Positions 1-8,100 of a stretch of 64,000 nucleotides of DNA are shown one piece after another; positions within the stretch are counted from its first letter, which is position 1, and each line of letters opens with the position of its first letter. The notes beneath the pieces were generated by a model that had not been told where the DNA came from, did not search any database, and saw only the letters and a program-made list of their open reading frames with translations. The stretch spans positions 22,920 through 86,919 of the forward strand of contig JAKSTN010000005.1 in assembly GCA_024402535.1 (NCBI GenBank), in the 5' to 3' direction. The position numbers and the translations under genes were made by a program. This stretch comes from Treponema sp. GTDB taxonomy: Bacteria; Spirochaetota; Spirochaetia; Treponematales; Treponemataceae.

Positions 1-315
1 GGACGATTCCAGAAAATGTGGCACATTACACTTCCTGAACTTATCCCGACTTATGTTGTTCTTCTGATTCTTTCTATTTCAAACATTCTCAGTAATGGAA
101 TGGATCAGTATCTGGTATTCAAAAATCCGAATAACAAAGAAGCAATTCAGGTTCTGGATCTTTACGTTTATCAGCTTTCTCTGGGAGCCGGAAGCGGTTC
201 AAATAATATTCCGTTCAGTACAGTCGTTTCAATGTTCAAATCTGTTGTCAGCGTAATTCTGCTGTTTATTACAAACCGGATTTCTAAAATTGTTCGTGGT
301 TCAAGTATTTTCTAG
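1..315 (+). CDS. Sugar ABC transporter permease, LplB-like (3' fragment)
   Basis: The reading frame is already open at base 1, so the true start lies outside the window and only about the last 104 residues are seen. The fragment has two hydrophobic stretches (PTYVVLLILSISNIL and MFKSVVSVILLFITNRI) and ends in the NRISKIVRG-type tail common in the first permease of oligosaccharide (CUT1) ABC transporters of the LplB family. It is followed 11 bases later by a second permease and then a binding protein, the usual permease-permease-binding-protein order. Family is inferred from order and C-terminal sequence; substrate is unknown. Confidence 0.8.
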   Translation, partial: GRFQKMWHITLPELIPTYVVLLILSISNILSNGMDQYLVFKNPNNKEAIQVLDLYVYQLSLGAGSGSNNIPFSTVVSMFKSVVSVILLFITNRISKIVRGSSIF

Positions 316-326
316 GAGGAAGAATT

Positions 327-1226
327 ATGGTACAGAAACATACAGTAAACGACGTTATTTTTAATATTCTGAATTACACATTCTTCATCCTTTTCACTTT
401 GATCTGTGTATTTCCATTTTACTATCTTTTTATAAACACTATTTCTGAAAACTCAATGGTTTCAAAAGGGCTCATAAACTTTTTCCCGAAAGGAATTCAT
501 TTTCAGAACTATGTGCGCATCTTCAAAAACCATGATCTTCTGGTTTCTCTTGGAGTAACTGTTTCACGTACATTAATAGGAACTTGTGTCTCAACTGCGG
601 CTTCGGGTTTTGTTGGTTATCTTGTAACCAAGCAGGAAATGTGGCACAGGAAACTTTTCTATCGTTACATGATTGTGACAATGTATTTTGGTGCAGGTCT
701 TATTCCATGGTTTACAACAATGCAGATGCTGGGGCTTACAAACAATTACCTTGCATATATCATTCCGGGCATTGTAAACGTTTTCAACATTATCATGGTA
801 AAAACTTACATTGAAAGTATTCCGGCGGAACTTGAAGAAAGCGCTTCAATTGACGGAGCTTCTTACTGGACAATTTTCATAAAAATCATCTGGCCGCTTT
901 CAAAACCAATTCTTGCAACAATTGCAATCTGGGCTGCAGTTGGACACTGGAACAGTTTCCAGGATTCTCTCATCCTTATGCAGGGAAATGCCAGCCTCTA
1001 TACACTTCAACACCGTCTGTATATTTACCTGACACAAAGTTCAAATCTTGGTGCAACTATGGGAAGTTCATCAAATCTTTCAGAAAGCCAGATTCAGAAC
1101 ATGCTTGATGAAAAAACTCGTCAGTATACCGTTGCCATGGTAACTGCAATTCCAATTCTTCTGGTTTATCCGTTCATGCAGAGATACTTTGAAAAAGGAA
1201 TCATGCTGGGCGCAGTAAAGGGATAA
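327..1226 (+). CDS. Sugar ABC transporter permease, YtcP/LplC-like
   Basis: A 299-residue membrane protein with a strong ribosome-binding site (AGGAGGA, 7 bases before ATG). About six membrane segments are visible. The cytoplasmic EAA loop reads ELEESASIDGASYWTIF around residues 170-190, with the conserved G followed later by P, where the ATPase would dock. The C-terminus (MQRYFEKGIMLGAVKG) is the typical ending of CUT1 second permeases. It sits between the upstream permease and the binding protein at 1262, so all three form one oligosaccharide importer in the inner membrane. No ATPase gene is nearby, which suggests a shared MsiK-type ATPase encoded elsewhere. Confidence 0.93.
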   Translation: MVQKHTVNDVIFNILNYTFFILFTLICVFPFYYLFINTISENSMVSKGLINFFPKGIHFQNYVRIFKNHDLLVSLGVTVSRTLIGTCVSTAASGFVGYLVTKQEMWHRKLFYRYMIVTMYFGAGLIPWFTTMQMLGLTNNYLAYIIPGIVNVFNIIMVKTYIESIPAELEESASIDGASYWTIFIKIIWPLSKPILATIAIWAAVGHWNSFQDSLILMQGNASLYTLQHRLYIYLTQSSNLGATMGSSSNLSESQIQNMLDEKTRQYTVAMVTAIPILLVYPFMQRYFEKGIMLGAVKG

Positions 1227-1261
1227 AAAAATATAAAAAATATTTCGTTTTAGGAGGATTT

Positions 1262-2956
1262 ATGAAACGAACAAAAATGTTGGCTGCCGGTATGGCACTT
1301 GCTATGATGGCTTCATCGGTTTTCGCTGCTCCAAAGCAGGAAGGTAATATCAAGAAAATCAAGCCAAAGGCTCCGGTTACACTTGATGTTTATTCACAGC
1401 TGGCAAACTACTCTGGTATGCAGGAAGGCTGGTTTGCTGATCTTATGCTTCAGAAGTTCAATGTAAAACTGAACATTATTCCTGAAACAGGCGGAGCATA
1501 TCAGACACGTATGGAATCAGGAAACCTTGGTGACCTGGTTGTTTGGGGAAATGACGGCGAACAGTATATCAATGCTGTAAACGCAGGACTCCTTTATGAC
1601 TGGGATCAGGATAAACTGGTTCAGAACTACGGACCTTATATCGCTGCAAACATGAAGCATGCTCTTCAGAAAAATAAGTTTACTTCAAAAACAGGAAAGA
1701 TTTACGGATTCGGTCACAACGTTTCAACATCGTCAAAAGATATCCAGGCTTTCTTCTACACATGGGACCTTCGTTATGACCTTTATGAAAAAATTGGAAA
1801 GCCAAAAATTGATGATCTTTACGATATGATTGACGTACTGGCAAAAATGAAGGAAGTTTGTCCAAAAGATGACAACGGAAATCCAACATATGGTGTTTCA
1901 CTTTTCAACGACTGGGATGGAAATATGGTAATGTTCGTTAAGTCACTGGCAACAGCTTACTTTGGATTCGATGAATTCGACTTTGGTCTTTACGATCCTG
2001 AAACAGGAACTTTCCACGGCTGTCTTGAAGAAAACGGTCCTTATTTCTACACACTTAAATTCTTCAACAAACTTATGCAGAAAGGTCTCGTAGATCCTGA
2101 CTCACTTACACAGAAATACAACGGTATGTCAGAAGACTATCAGAACGGTACAGCTTTCTGGAACATTTTCAACTGGATGGCATCTGGAACATATAACACA
2201 GAAGCTCACCTTGCCGCAGGCAAAGGTATGTACCCTGTAGTTCCTGCAAAGGCACGACCAATCGTTTACGGACAGTCTGTTTACGGTGGCGAACGCATCT
2301 GGTCTATTGGTGCTGACACAAAATATCCAGAACTTTGTATGGCAATTATTAACTGGCTTTCAACTCCAGAAGGATTCCTTACAAGTCAGTACGGTCCACG
2401 TGGTGTAACTTGGGATATCAGCAAAGACAAGAAACCATACCTGACAGACTTTGGTAAAGTTGCTCTTGCAGATCAGGCAGGTACACAGATGAAAGCTCCT
2501 TACAAAGGAACATACAAAGACGGTTCATTCCAAATTAATAACACAACATGGGGGCTCGATGCTGCAAACCCTATGACACCAGGTGAACTTTACAACCGCG
2601 AAACATGGGCTTCAGAACAGGTTGCTGCAAAGTCTGCTTGCGAAGCTTCATGGCGTGAATGGGGTGGTGCTGCAACTCCACAGAAATACATGGAAAAAAC
2701 AAATTATCTGGTTGCTCCTGGAACAATGTTCTCTCACGATCCAACTCCAAAAGATATGTCTCTTGCATGGAGCCAGGTTGGAGAATGTATTCGTAACGGT
2801 TCATGGAAAGCAATCTATGCTTCATCAGACAAAGAATTTGATGCATGCGTTGCTGAAATGGTAAAACAGGCAAAAGAATACGGCTATGATGAATGCTGTG
2901 CTTTCACTGTTGAACAGGCAAAAAAACGTGCTGCTGCAGAAAAAGCTGTACGCTAA
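1262..2956 (+). CDS. Extracellular sugar-binding protein of ABC transporter
   Basis: A 564-residue periplasmic solute-binding protein of the large LplA/YtcQ type. Residues 1-22 form a Sec signal peptide with a VFA-A cleavage site. There is no lipobox cysteine, so the mature protein should be free in the periplasm. The ribosome-binding site is AGGAGG, 5 bases before ATG. The mature part contains motifs usual for these proteins (GDLVVWGNDGEQY; later INWLSTPEGF). It is third in the importer operon. Its size suggests an oligosaccharide ligand, but the sequence does not say which one. Confidence 0.9.
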   Translation: MKRTKMLAAGMALAMMASSVFAAPKQEGNIKKIKPKAPVTLDVYSQLANYSGMQEGWFADLMLQKFNVKLNIIPETGGAYQTRMESGNLGDLVVWGNDGEQYINAVNAGLLYDWDQDKLVQNYGPYIAANMKHALQKNKFTSKTGKIYGFGHNVSTSSKDIQAFFYTWDLRYDLYEKIGKPKIDDLYDMIDVLAKMKEVCPKDDNGNPTYGVSLFNDWDGNMVMFVKSLATAYFGFDEFDFGLYDPETGTFHGCLEENGPYFYTLKFFNKLMQKGLVDPDSLTQKYNGMSEDYQNGTAFWNIFNWMASGTYNTEAHLAAGKGMYPVVPAKARPIVYGQSVYGGERIWSIGADTKYPELCMAIINWLSTPEGFLTSQYGPRGVTWDISKDKKPYLTDFGKVALADQAGTQMKAPYKGTYKDGSFQINNTTWGLDAANPMTPGELYNRETWASEQVAAKSACEASWREWGGAATPQKYMEKTNYLVAPGTMFSHDPTPKDMSLAWSQVGECIRNGSWKAIYASSDKEFDACVAEMVKQAKEYGYDECCAFTVEQAKKRAAAEKAVR

Positions 2957-2968
2957 TAATTAAAGGGG

Positions 2969-3037
2969 AGGGGGAAAGCCTTCCCCCTGGGCGGCACTTT
3001 GTTGCCGCCACACCCCCTTCTCCGGGGTTCCCCCGGA
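2969..3037. repeat. Three adjacent GC-rich hairpins between sugar-binding protein and yesL-like gene
   Basis: Three perfect inverted repeats follow each other: 2969-2988 (8-bp arms, loop AGCC), 2990-3009 (GGCGGCA/TGCCGCC, 6-base loop) and 3021-3037 (TCCGGGG/CCCCGGA, 3-base loop). The block is almost pure G+C, in sharp contrast to its AT-rich neighbours. It has no T-run, so it is not a standard terminator. It may be a REP-like repeat, or a structure that protects the upstream binding-protein mRNA and lowers read-through into the next gene. Confidence 0.75.
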
Positions 3038-3062
3038 CCCCGTAAAAATGTAACATAAAGTT

Positions 3063-3698
3063 ATGGCGTTTAATCTGAACTCTTCCTTTTTTAAATTCTG
3101 GGACAAACTAATTGATCTTCTTTTCTTGAATCTTATTATGCTTGTCTGCTGTATTCCGGTTATAACAATAGGGCCGGCTGTAACGGCGGCTTATGCTGTG
3201 CTTTTAAAAATGGTAGATGATGAAGAAGGCTATATTTATAAATCATACTTCAAATATTTCAGATCAAATTTTAAAAAGGGAATGGTTTTCGGAATTATTT
3301 TTATGGCTGCTGTTTATGCTTTATACATTGAATGGCAGTTTGTCACAAAAATGGATGATGTGAATTTTATTCTAATCGTTATTGCAATCCTTTCTACTGC
3401 AATTGTAATTGCGGCATTGCTTTATGTTTTTCCGTTAACTGCCCGCTATGAAAATACAGTCATTAATACAATTAAAAACTCATTTCATATTTCGGTTTAT
3501 TTTTTTGCTCAGACAATTTTTATTCTTCTAATTGTTGCGCTGGAAATTGCATTATTCATGTGGAACAAATGGCTTATGCTTGCGGGTATTCTTGTGGGCC
3601 CAATGATTGTAATTTATACAATTGCCGCTATGGGGAAAAAAATATTTTTAAAAATTGAAAAAGATAATCCTTGTCCTCATGTGAATGAGGACAAATGA
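3063..3698 (+). CDS. YesL-type (DUF624) membrane protein
   Basis: A 211-residue protein with about five membrane helices. The N-terminus has a short amphipathic start, then LIMLVCCIPVITIGPAVTAAYAVLLKM, which is the hallmark of the YesL/DUF624 family. In Firmicutes and treponemes these proteins are usually encoded with oligosaccharide ABC importers (for example beside yesM/yesN and lplABC-type genes), as here. Their molecular role is not established. No clear Shine-Dalgarno is seen before the ATG. The last codons form a perfect hairpin (3671-3694) just before the TGA stop. Confidence 0.85.
   Translation: MAFNLNSSFFKFWDKLIDLLFLNLIMLVCCIPVITIGPAVTAAYAVLLKMVDDEEGYIYKSYFKYFRSNFKKGMVFGIIFMAAVYALYIEWQFVTKMDDVNFILIVIAILSTAIVIAALLYVFPLTARYENTVINTIKNSFHISVYFFAQTIFILLIVALEIALFMWNKWLMLAGILVGPMIVIYTIAAMGKKIFLKIEKDNPCPHVNEDK
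3671..3694. other. Perfect hairpin in the last codons of the yesL-like gene
   Basis: TTGTCCTCAT and ATGAGGACAA form 10-bp arms around a GTGA loop, ending one base before the TGA stop. The converging MATE gene ends 3 bases after this stop. No T-run follows. It may act as a bidirectional barrier or 3' end stabiliser. Confidence 0.7.
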
Positions 3699-3701
3699 GA
3701 A

Positions 3702-5036
3702 TTATACAACGGCTTTCTTTTTCCAGACGCCGGACCAGTAACGGATCAGACAAACAATACCTGTAACTGTCCAGGTAATGCAGTTTGTCCACCAGACGCC
3801 CCAGTAGCCCAAAGCGGTCTGAGTCAGGATAAGGGCGCCGCTTATGCGGACAACTACTTCGCAGATTCCGTTGATCATAGAAAATCCTGTGTCACCTGCA
3901 CCATTTAAAAGACCTCGTGGAATGTAAATCATTCCAAGTCCTGTATAGGCCAGGGAAGTAATGGTCAGAGCTTTTGCACCAATTTTAATTACATCAGGAT
4001 CATTTACAAAAAGAAGACAGATTTTCTGACCAAGAGTGTACATTACTACAAGCATAGTGAGAGCAAAGATGACGGCCATTGTAACGCCACGGCGGAAACC
4101 TTTTTTTACACGTTCCTGGTCATGAGCACCTATGTTCTGGCCTGTGTAAGTGCTCAAAGCATTAGCCAGTGAAGTGAACGGCTGATGCACAAGACTTTCA
4201 ACGCGGCCTGCAATTGTATAGGCAGCCATGACAGTTGGTCCGAAACGGTTTACTGTACTTTGCAGTGTAATAACTGAAATTGAAATCAGCGAATTTTGAA
4301 GAGCAATAGGAACTCCAAGTTTAATAGACATAATGATAATCTGTCTGTTAGGTTTAAGCTCGTCTTTGCTTGGACGGAAGAATTCATTTTTCTTGACGGC
4401 AAAAATGAGGCATCCGATTGCCGAAGCCGCCTGGGAAATCAGTGTGGCAAGTGCAACGCCTGTAACTCCAAGACTAAGCTTTACTACAAAAATGATATCC
4501 AGAATTACGTTGATGACAGAACTTACAATCAGAAAGTAAAGGGGAGTTTTTGAATCTCCAAGGGCGCGAAGAATTGACGAAGTTCCGTTGTAGAACGCCA
4601 TGAAAATAATTCCCCAGCCACATGTGATGCGAAGATATGAAACTGAAAGGTGGCGGATTTCATCAGGGACTTTCAGGAACTTCATGATTCCCGGTGCAAA
4701 AATCAGAACAATAAAAGCAACAAAAATTGAAGTTGTAGTTAGAATATAAACTGACGATGCAACTGTACGCTTTACACTTTTATAATCGTGGGCGCCGAAA
4801 TACTGGGAAACGATAACGCCTATTCCCACGGCAAGTCCTGAACTCAAGTTGATAAAGAGAAATGTAAGGGACCCGCAGGCTCCAACTGCTGCAAGACTGT
4901 CTGCTCCTACAAAACGTCCAACGACAATGGAATCAAAAATATTATAAAACTGCTGGAACAAGTTTCCGAATAAAAGAGGCAGTGCGAACATTAAAAGGTG
5001 CTTTGTTGGAGAACCTTTTGTCATATCAGTTGTCAT
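3702..5036 (-). CDS. MATE family multidrug/toxin exporter
   Basis: A 444-residue inner-membrane protein with about 12 helices. The N-terminus carries the usual MATE start (PTKHLLMFALPLLFGNLFQQFYNIFDSIVVGRFVG). The pattern is internally duplicated, with a second half of similar arrangement after about residue 225. MATE proteins export cationic drugs or metabolites in exchange for Na+ or H+. An alternative in-frame start is four residues in (MTKGSP); neither has a clear Shine-Dalgarno. It converges on the yesL-like gene and is probably a single-gene unit. A second, unlinked MATE gene lies at 10399. Confidence 0.93.
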   Translation of the reverse strand: MTTDMTKGSPTKHLLMFALPLLFGNLFQQFYNIFDSIVVGRFVGADSLAAVGACGSLTFLFINLSSGLAVGIGVIVSQYFGAHDYKSVKRTVASSVYILTTTSIFVAFIVLIFAPGIMKFLKVPDEIRHLSVSYLRITCGWGIIFMAFYNGTSSILRALGDSKTPLYFLIVSSVINVILDIIFVVKLSLGVTGVALATLISQAASAIGCLIFAVKKNEFFRPSKDELKPNRQIIIMSIKLGVPIALQNSLISISVITLQSTVNRFGPTVMAAYTIAGRVESLVHQPFTSLANALSTYTGQNIGAHDQERVKKGFRRGVTMAVIFALTMLVVMYTLGQKICLLFVNDPDVIKIGAKALTITSLAYTGLGMIYIPRGLLNGAGDTGFSMINGICEVVVRISGALILTQTALGYWGVWWTNCITWTVTGIVCLIRYWSGVWKKKAVV

Positions 5037-5121
5037 GAGAATATTATTATCGCTTTAGAGAAAATAAAGATATTAAAAAAGTTCATCAAAATGTAAAAAT
5101 AGTATGAAAAATAGGAGAATT

Positions 5122-5841
5122 TTACAGAATTTTATCAAAAAGCAGGCAGAAAGCGATAATCATCTGGCCTGCGTAATAGTTCAGCAGGTTCAGGGCACGA
5201 AGACGTTTGTGTGGGCGGTGGGCTATGGAGTTTCCTATGGTGATTATATCACTGGTCATAAAGAAAAAAGCACCAAGAGTAAATTGTCTTGCTATGTAAG
5301 ATCTTGTCACAAGCATTTCTGAAAGTGAAACACTGAACATGGAAATCACAATCAGAAGATAAATTGTGCCGAGAACCTTTTCACCTTTTGAAGTGCGCTT
5401 TCCTTTTTTCAGAACAAACAAAATTGTAGGAATGTAAAGAACTGGAAGGAAAATTAAATAGGGAAGCAGAATATGATTTTCAATCGTCAGCCAGGTTGTG
5501 ATGTAAAGCAGATGTCCGGTAATGAAAGCTACAGTTCCTGCAAGGTTAAAAAGTTTCGATTTCGTTCCTGTGGAAACTTTGCAGACTGCACGGAAAATGT
5601 CGCCAAGCATGCCGAAGAAAAGCCCAAGACAGATCAGGAGTTTCCAGAAATAAAAGTAATCACATAGAAGATTATCTGAAATCAGGGAAACTCCGATAAG
5701 TACAAAACAAAAGGCCGCGAGACTTTTAAACCATCCTGCATGAATCAGCCTTCGTTTGTAATCGTAGTAGATGAAAAGGCTTTCAAAAATCAGACCACAG
5801 ATGAGAAGAATGAAAATTGCATACAGGAAAAAACAAGTCAT
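5122..5841 (-). CDS. YhhN/TMEM86 family membrane protein (lysoplasmalogenase-like), copy 1
   Basis: A 239-residue protein with about eight membrane helices. The motif GLFFGMLGDIFRA (residues ~75-90) and a later SDIITIGN segment match the YhhN family, whose animal member TMEM86 hydrolyses lysoplasmalogen. The bacterial role is not proven. The adjacent gene at 5853 is a paralogue on the same strand, 11 bases away, and shares the C-terminal pattern LRAxNLLxYYAGQxIIA, so this is a tandem duplication. Plasmalogens occur in many anaerobes, which makes a lipid-remodelling role plausible. Confidence 0.75.
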   Translation of the reverse strand: MTCFFLYAIFILLICGLIFESLFIYYDYKRRLIHAGWFKSLAAFCFVLIGVSLISDNLLCDYFYFWKLLICLGLFFGMLGDIFRAVCKVSTGTKSKLFNLAGTVAFITGHLLYITTWLTIENHILLPYLIFLPVLYIPTILFVLKKGKRTSKGEKVLGTIYLLIVISMFSVSLSEMLVTRSYIARQFTLGAFFFMTSDIITIGNSIAHRPHKRLRALNLLNYYAGQMIIAFCLLFDKIL

Positions 5842-5852
5842 ATTATTTAAAC

Positions 5853-6545
5853 TTAAATGGCAAAAAAGAAAATTGTCAGGGCGATAATAATCTGACCTGC
5901 GTAATAAGTCAGAAGATTAGTTGCGCGAAGTACTTTTGTTTTCTTTGGTCCGAAGGAATTGTAAATCATAATGAAATCACTTACCACAAAGAAAATGGAA
6001 CCAATTACAAATAAGATATTCCACAGGTGAATTTCTGATTTTATAAGAACTGCAACTGCTGAACTCATCATTGCTATAACAATTATAAGGTAAACATATC
6101 CAAAAATTTTAAGGCCTGCAGAAGGTGCTGAAATCTTTTTCATGAGTGGCGGAATGGCGCAAAGAGAAAGTACTGCACAGATAGTCAATGCAATCCACCA
6201 GGCGGAAGAATTAGTTTTTAAAAGGCTCACAATATAAAGAATGTGTCCTGAAAGAAATGAAAGAATCCCTACTGCAAAAACTTTGTTGGACGCTTTACCT
6301 TCGATGCACATGCGGGCTTCAAGAAAAATGTCGCCAAGCATTCCAAGAAGGAGTCCGAGAACAATCAGAAATCCGTAGGCAGAAGGATTGTTCCTGTACA
6401 AGACAGCACCAAGAATAACGAAGAAACTTGCTGCAAGTCCCTTTAGAAATGTTGCAGAGTTCATTTTGTTTTTAAACTCGCAGGCAATAAAAAGACAGTC
6501 TAAAGCAAGTCCAATCAGAATAAGAGTAGAAGCTGTGATAAACAT
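5853..6545 (-). CDS. YhhN/TMEM86 family membrane protein, copy 2
   Basis: A 230-residue paralogue of the gene at 5122, with about eight helices and the family motif LGMLGDIFLEAR. The start is placed at the internal ATG (MFITAS), preceded by GTGAGGT at good spacing, rather than 15 codons upstream where no ribosome-binding site is visible. It is the promoter-proximal gene of the pair and is divergent from the AICAR transformylase gene, with about 83 bases of shared control region. The two copies differ at most positions outside the core motifs, so the duplication is old. Confidence 0.75.
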   Translation of the reverse strand: MFITASTLILIGLALDCLFIACEFKNKMNSATFLKGLAASFFVILGAVLYRNNPSAYGFLIVLGLLLGMLGDIFLEARMCIEGKASNKVFAVGILSFLSGHILYIVSLLKTNSSAWWIALTICAVLSLCAIPPLMKKISAPSAGLKIFGYVYLIIVIAMMSSAVAVLIKSEIHLWNILFVIGSIFFVVSDFIMIYNSFGPKKTKVLRATNLLTYYAGQIIIALTIFFFAI

Positions 6546-6628
6546 AAATACCTCACTTTTTTTATAACAAAATGATAGCAAAAATACCACTAATTGTAAA
6601 AAGGCGTTTTTTTCATTATGCTCTTGTT

Positions 6629-7801
6629 ATGAAAGAACTCGAATTGAAATATGGTTGTAACCCTAACCAGAAACCTGCAAGGGTATTTGTTGAAGACGGC
6701 GATCTTCCAGTTACAGTAATTAACGGAAGACCGGGATATATCAATCTGCTGGATGCACTGAACGGATGGCAGCTTGTAAAAGAACTTAAAGAAGCTACAG
6801 GACTTCCTGCTGCAACTTCTTTCAAACACGTATCACCAGCCGGTGCTGCTGTTGGACTTCCACTTTCTGATACACTTAAAAAAATCTACTTCACAGACAA
6901 TGTTGAACTTACACCTTTAGCATGTGCTTATGCCCGCGCCCGTGGTGCAGACCGCATGTCATCTTTCGGTGACTTCATTTCTCTTTCTGATGAATGTGAT
7001 GAAGCAACTGCTCTTCTTATTAAAAAAGAAGTTTCAGACGGTGTTATCGCTCCTTCATATTCAGATAAAGCTCTTGAAATTCTTAAGGCTAAGAAAAACG
7101 GAAACTACTGTGTTCTCCAGATCGATCCAAACTTTGTTCCACCTGCAATCGAAACAAAAATGGTTTTCGGTGTAACATTCGAACAGGGACACAACTTCCT
7201 TAAAATCGACAACTCTTGTCTTGAAAACATTGTTACAAAAAACAAGAACCTTTCAGAAGACGACAAACGCAACCTGGTTATTTCTCTTATCGTTCTTAAA
7301 TACACACAGTCAAACTCAGTTTGTTTCGTAAAAGACGGACAGGCAATCGGTATTGGTGCCGGACAGCAGAGCCGTGTTCACTGTACACGCCTTGCAGGAC
7401 AGAAAGCCGACAACTGGTGGCTTCGTCAGAGCCCACAGGTTCTTGGTCTTCAGTTCGTAGACGGAATCAAACGCGCTGACCGCGACAATGCAATCGATGT
7501 TTACATTGGTGCTGAATACATGGACGTTCTTGCTGAAGGCAAATGGCAGAATATCTTCAAAGTAAAACCTGAAGTATTCACACAGGAAGAAAAAGAAGCA
7601 TGGCTCAAACAGAATACAAACGTAGCAGTTGGTTCAGATGCTTTCTTCCCATTCGGAGACAACATTGAACGCGCACGCAAGTCTGGTGTAACTGTAGTAG
7701 TACAGCCAGGCGGATCAGTTCGCGATGACCTGGTAATTGAAGCTGCCGATAACTACAACATGGTTATGGCCTTCAATGGCATCAGACTCTTCCATCACTA
7801 A
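6629..7801 (+). CDS. Stand-alone AICAR transformylase-like protein (PurH C-terminal domain)
   Basis: A 390-residue protein that matches only the formyltransferase half of PurH: it has the SFKHVSPAGAAVG segment (the KHxNPxG-type active-site loop). The IMP cyclohydrolase half (MGS fold) is absent. It would transfer formyl from 10-formyl-tetrahydrofolate to AICAR in late purine synthesis, with IMP closure needing another enzyme. Residues GAGQQSRVHC and VQPGGSVRDD are also family-typical. The start ATG has no Shine-Dalgarno, but a CATTAT -10-like box ends 9 bases before it, suggesting a leaderless mRNA. The stop codon lies inside a tandem repeat. Confidence 0.85.
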   Translation: MKELELKYGCNPNQKPARVFVEDGDLPVTVINGRPGYINLLDALNGWQLVKELKEATGLPAATSFKHVSPAGAAVGLPLSDTLKKIYFTDNVELTPLACAYARARGADRMSSFGDFISLSDECDEATALLIKKEVSDGVIAPSYSDKALEILKAKKNGNYCVLQIDPNFVPPAIETKMVFGVTFEQGHNFLKIDNSCLENIVTKNKNLSEDDKRNLVISLIVLKYTQSNSVCFVKDGQAIGIGAGQQSRVHCTRLAGQKADNWWLRQSPQVLGLQFVDGIKRADRDNAIDVYIGAEYMDVLAEGKWQNIFKVKPEVFTQEEKEAWLKQNTNVAVGSDAFFPFGDNIERARKSGVTVVVQPGGSVRDDLVIEAADNYNMVMAFNGIRLFHH

Positions 7802-7981
7802 TTCACGAAGTGAATTAGTTCCACGAGCTTTGACAAAGTTGTGATTTATAACGGAGTCCCGGCTCGCGCCCAGCACTAATTTGCGAATGCAAATTAGTAC
7901 CGCGAGCTTTGACAAAGTTGTGGTATATAACGGAGTCCTGGCTCGCGCCCATCACTAATTCGCGCCCAGCACTAATTTGCG
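7792..7981. repeat. Tandem ~78-bp repeat starting at the AICAR transformylase stop codon
   Basis: Two long units begin at 7796 and 7874 (78 and 79 bp), followed by a 17-bp partial unit at 7953 and another partial unit at 7970. Each long unit opens with a perfect hairpin: ACTAATTCAC/GTGAATTAGT in unit 1 and ACTAATTTGC/GCAAATTAGT in unit 2. The arms differ, but the changes compensate. A second inverted pair (CGCGAGC/GCTCGCG) encloses about 35 bases in unit 2. The 13-mer CCATCACTAATTC occurs both at the gene end (7792) and at 7949. Confidence 0.85.
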
Positions 7982-8035
7982 TCAATTTGTATAATTTGAC
8001 ATTTTAGAGATAATTTATAAAAGTATGATATAATA

Positions 8036-8080
8036 AAAGCAGTCTTTTTTTTCTATTCAGAGACTGCTTTATTTTTTTTT
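8036..8080 (+). terminator. Rho-independent terminator before the chemoreceptor gene
   Basis: AAAGCAGTCT (8036-8045) pairs with AGACTGCTTT (8061-8070) around a T-rich loop and is followed by nine Ts. It ends transcripts from the repeat or AICAR transformylase side. It also lies only 20 bases before the chemoreceptor ATG, so that gene's promoter must overlap it or read-through must occur. Confidence 0.85.
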
Positions 8081-8100
8081 GTTTACGGAGGTCTTCATTT

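Noticed and set aside
7792..7981. CRISPR array
   Set aside because: Units are adjoining repeats without unique spacers of regular length, and no cas gene is in the window.
7996..8034. TTGACA and TATAAT before the chemoreceptor gene
   Set aside because: The boxes are 27 bases apart, too far for a standard promoter, and the predicted start would fall inside the terminator hairpin. Other pairings are weak, so no promoter is called.
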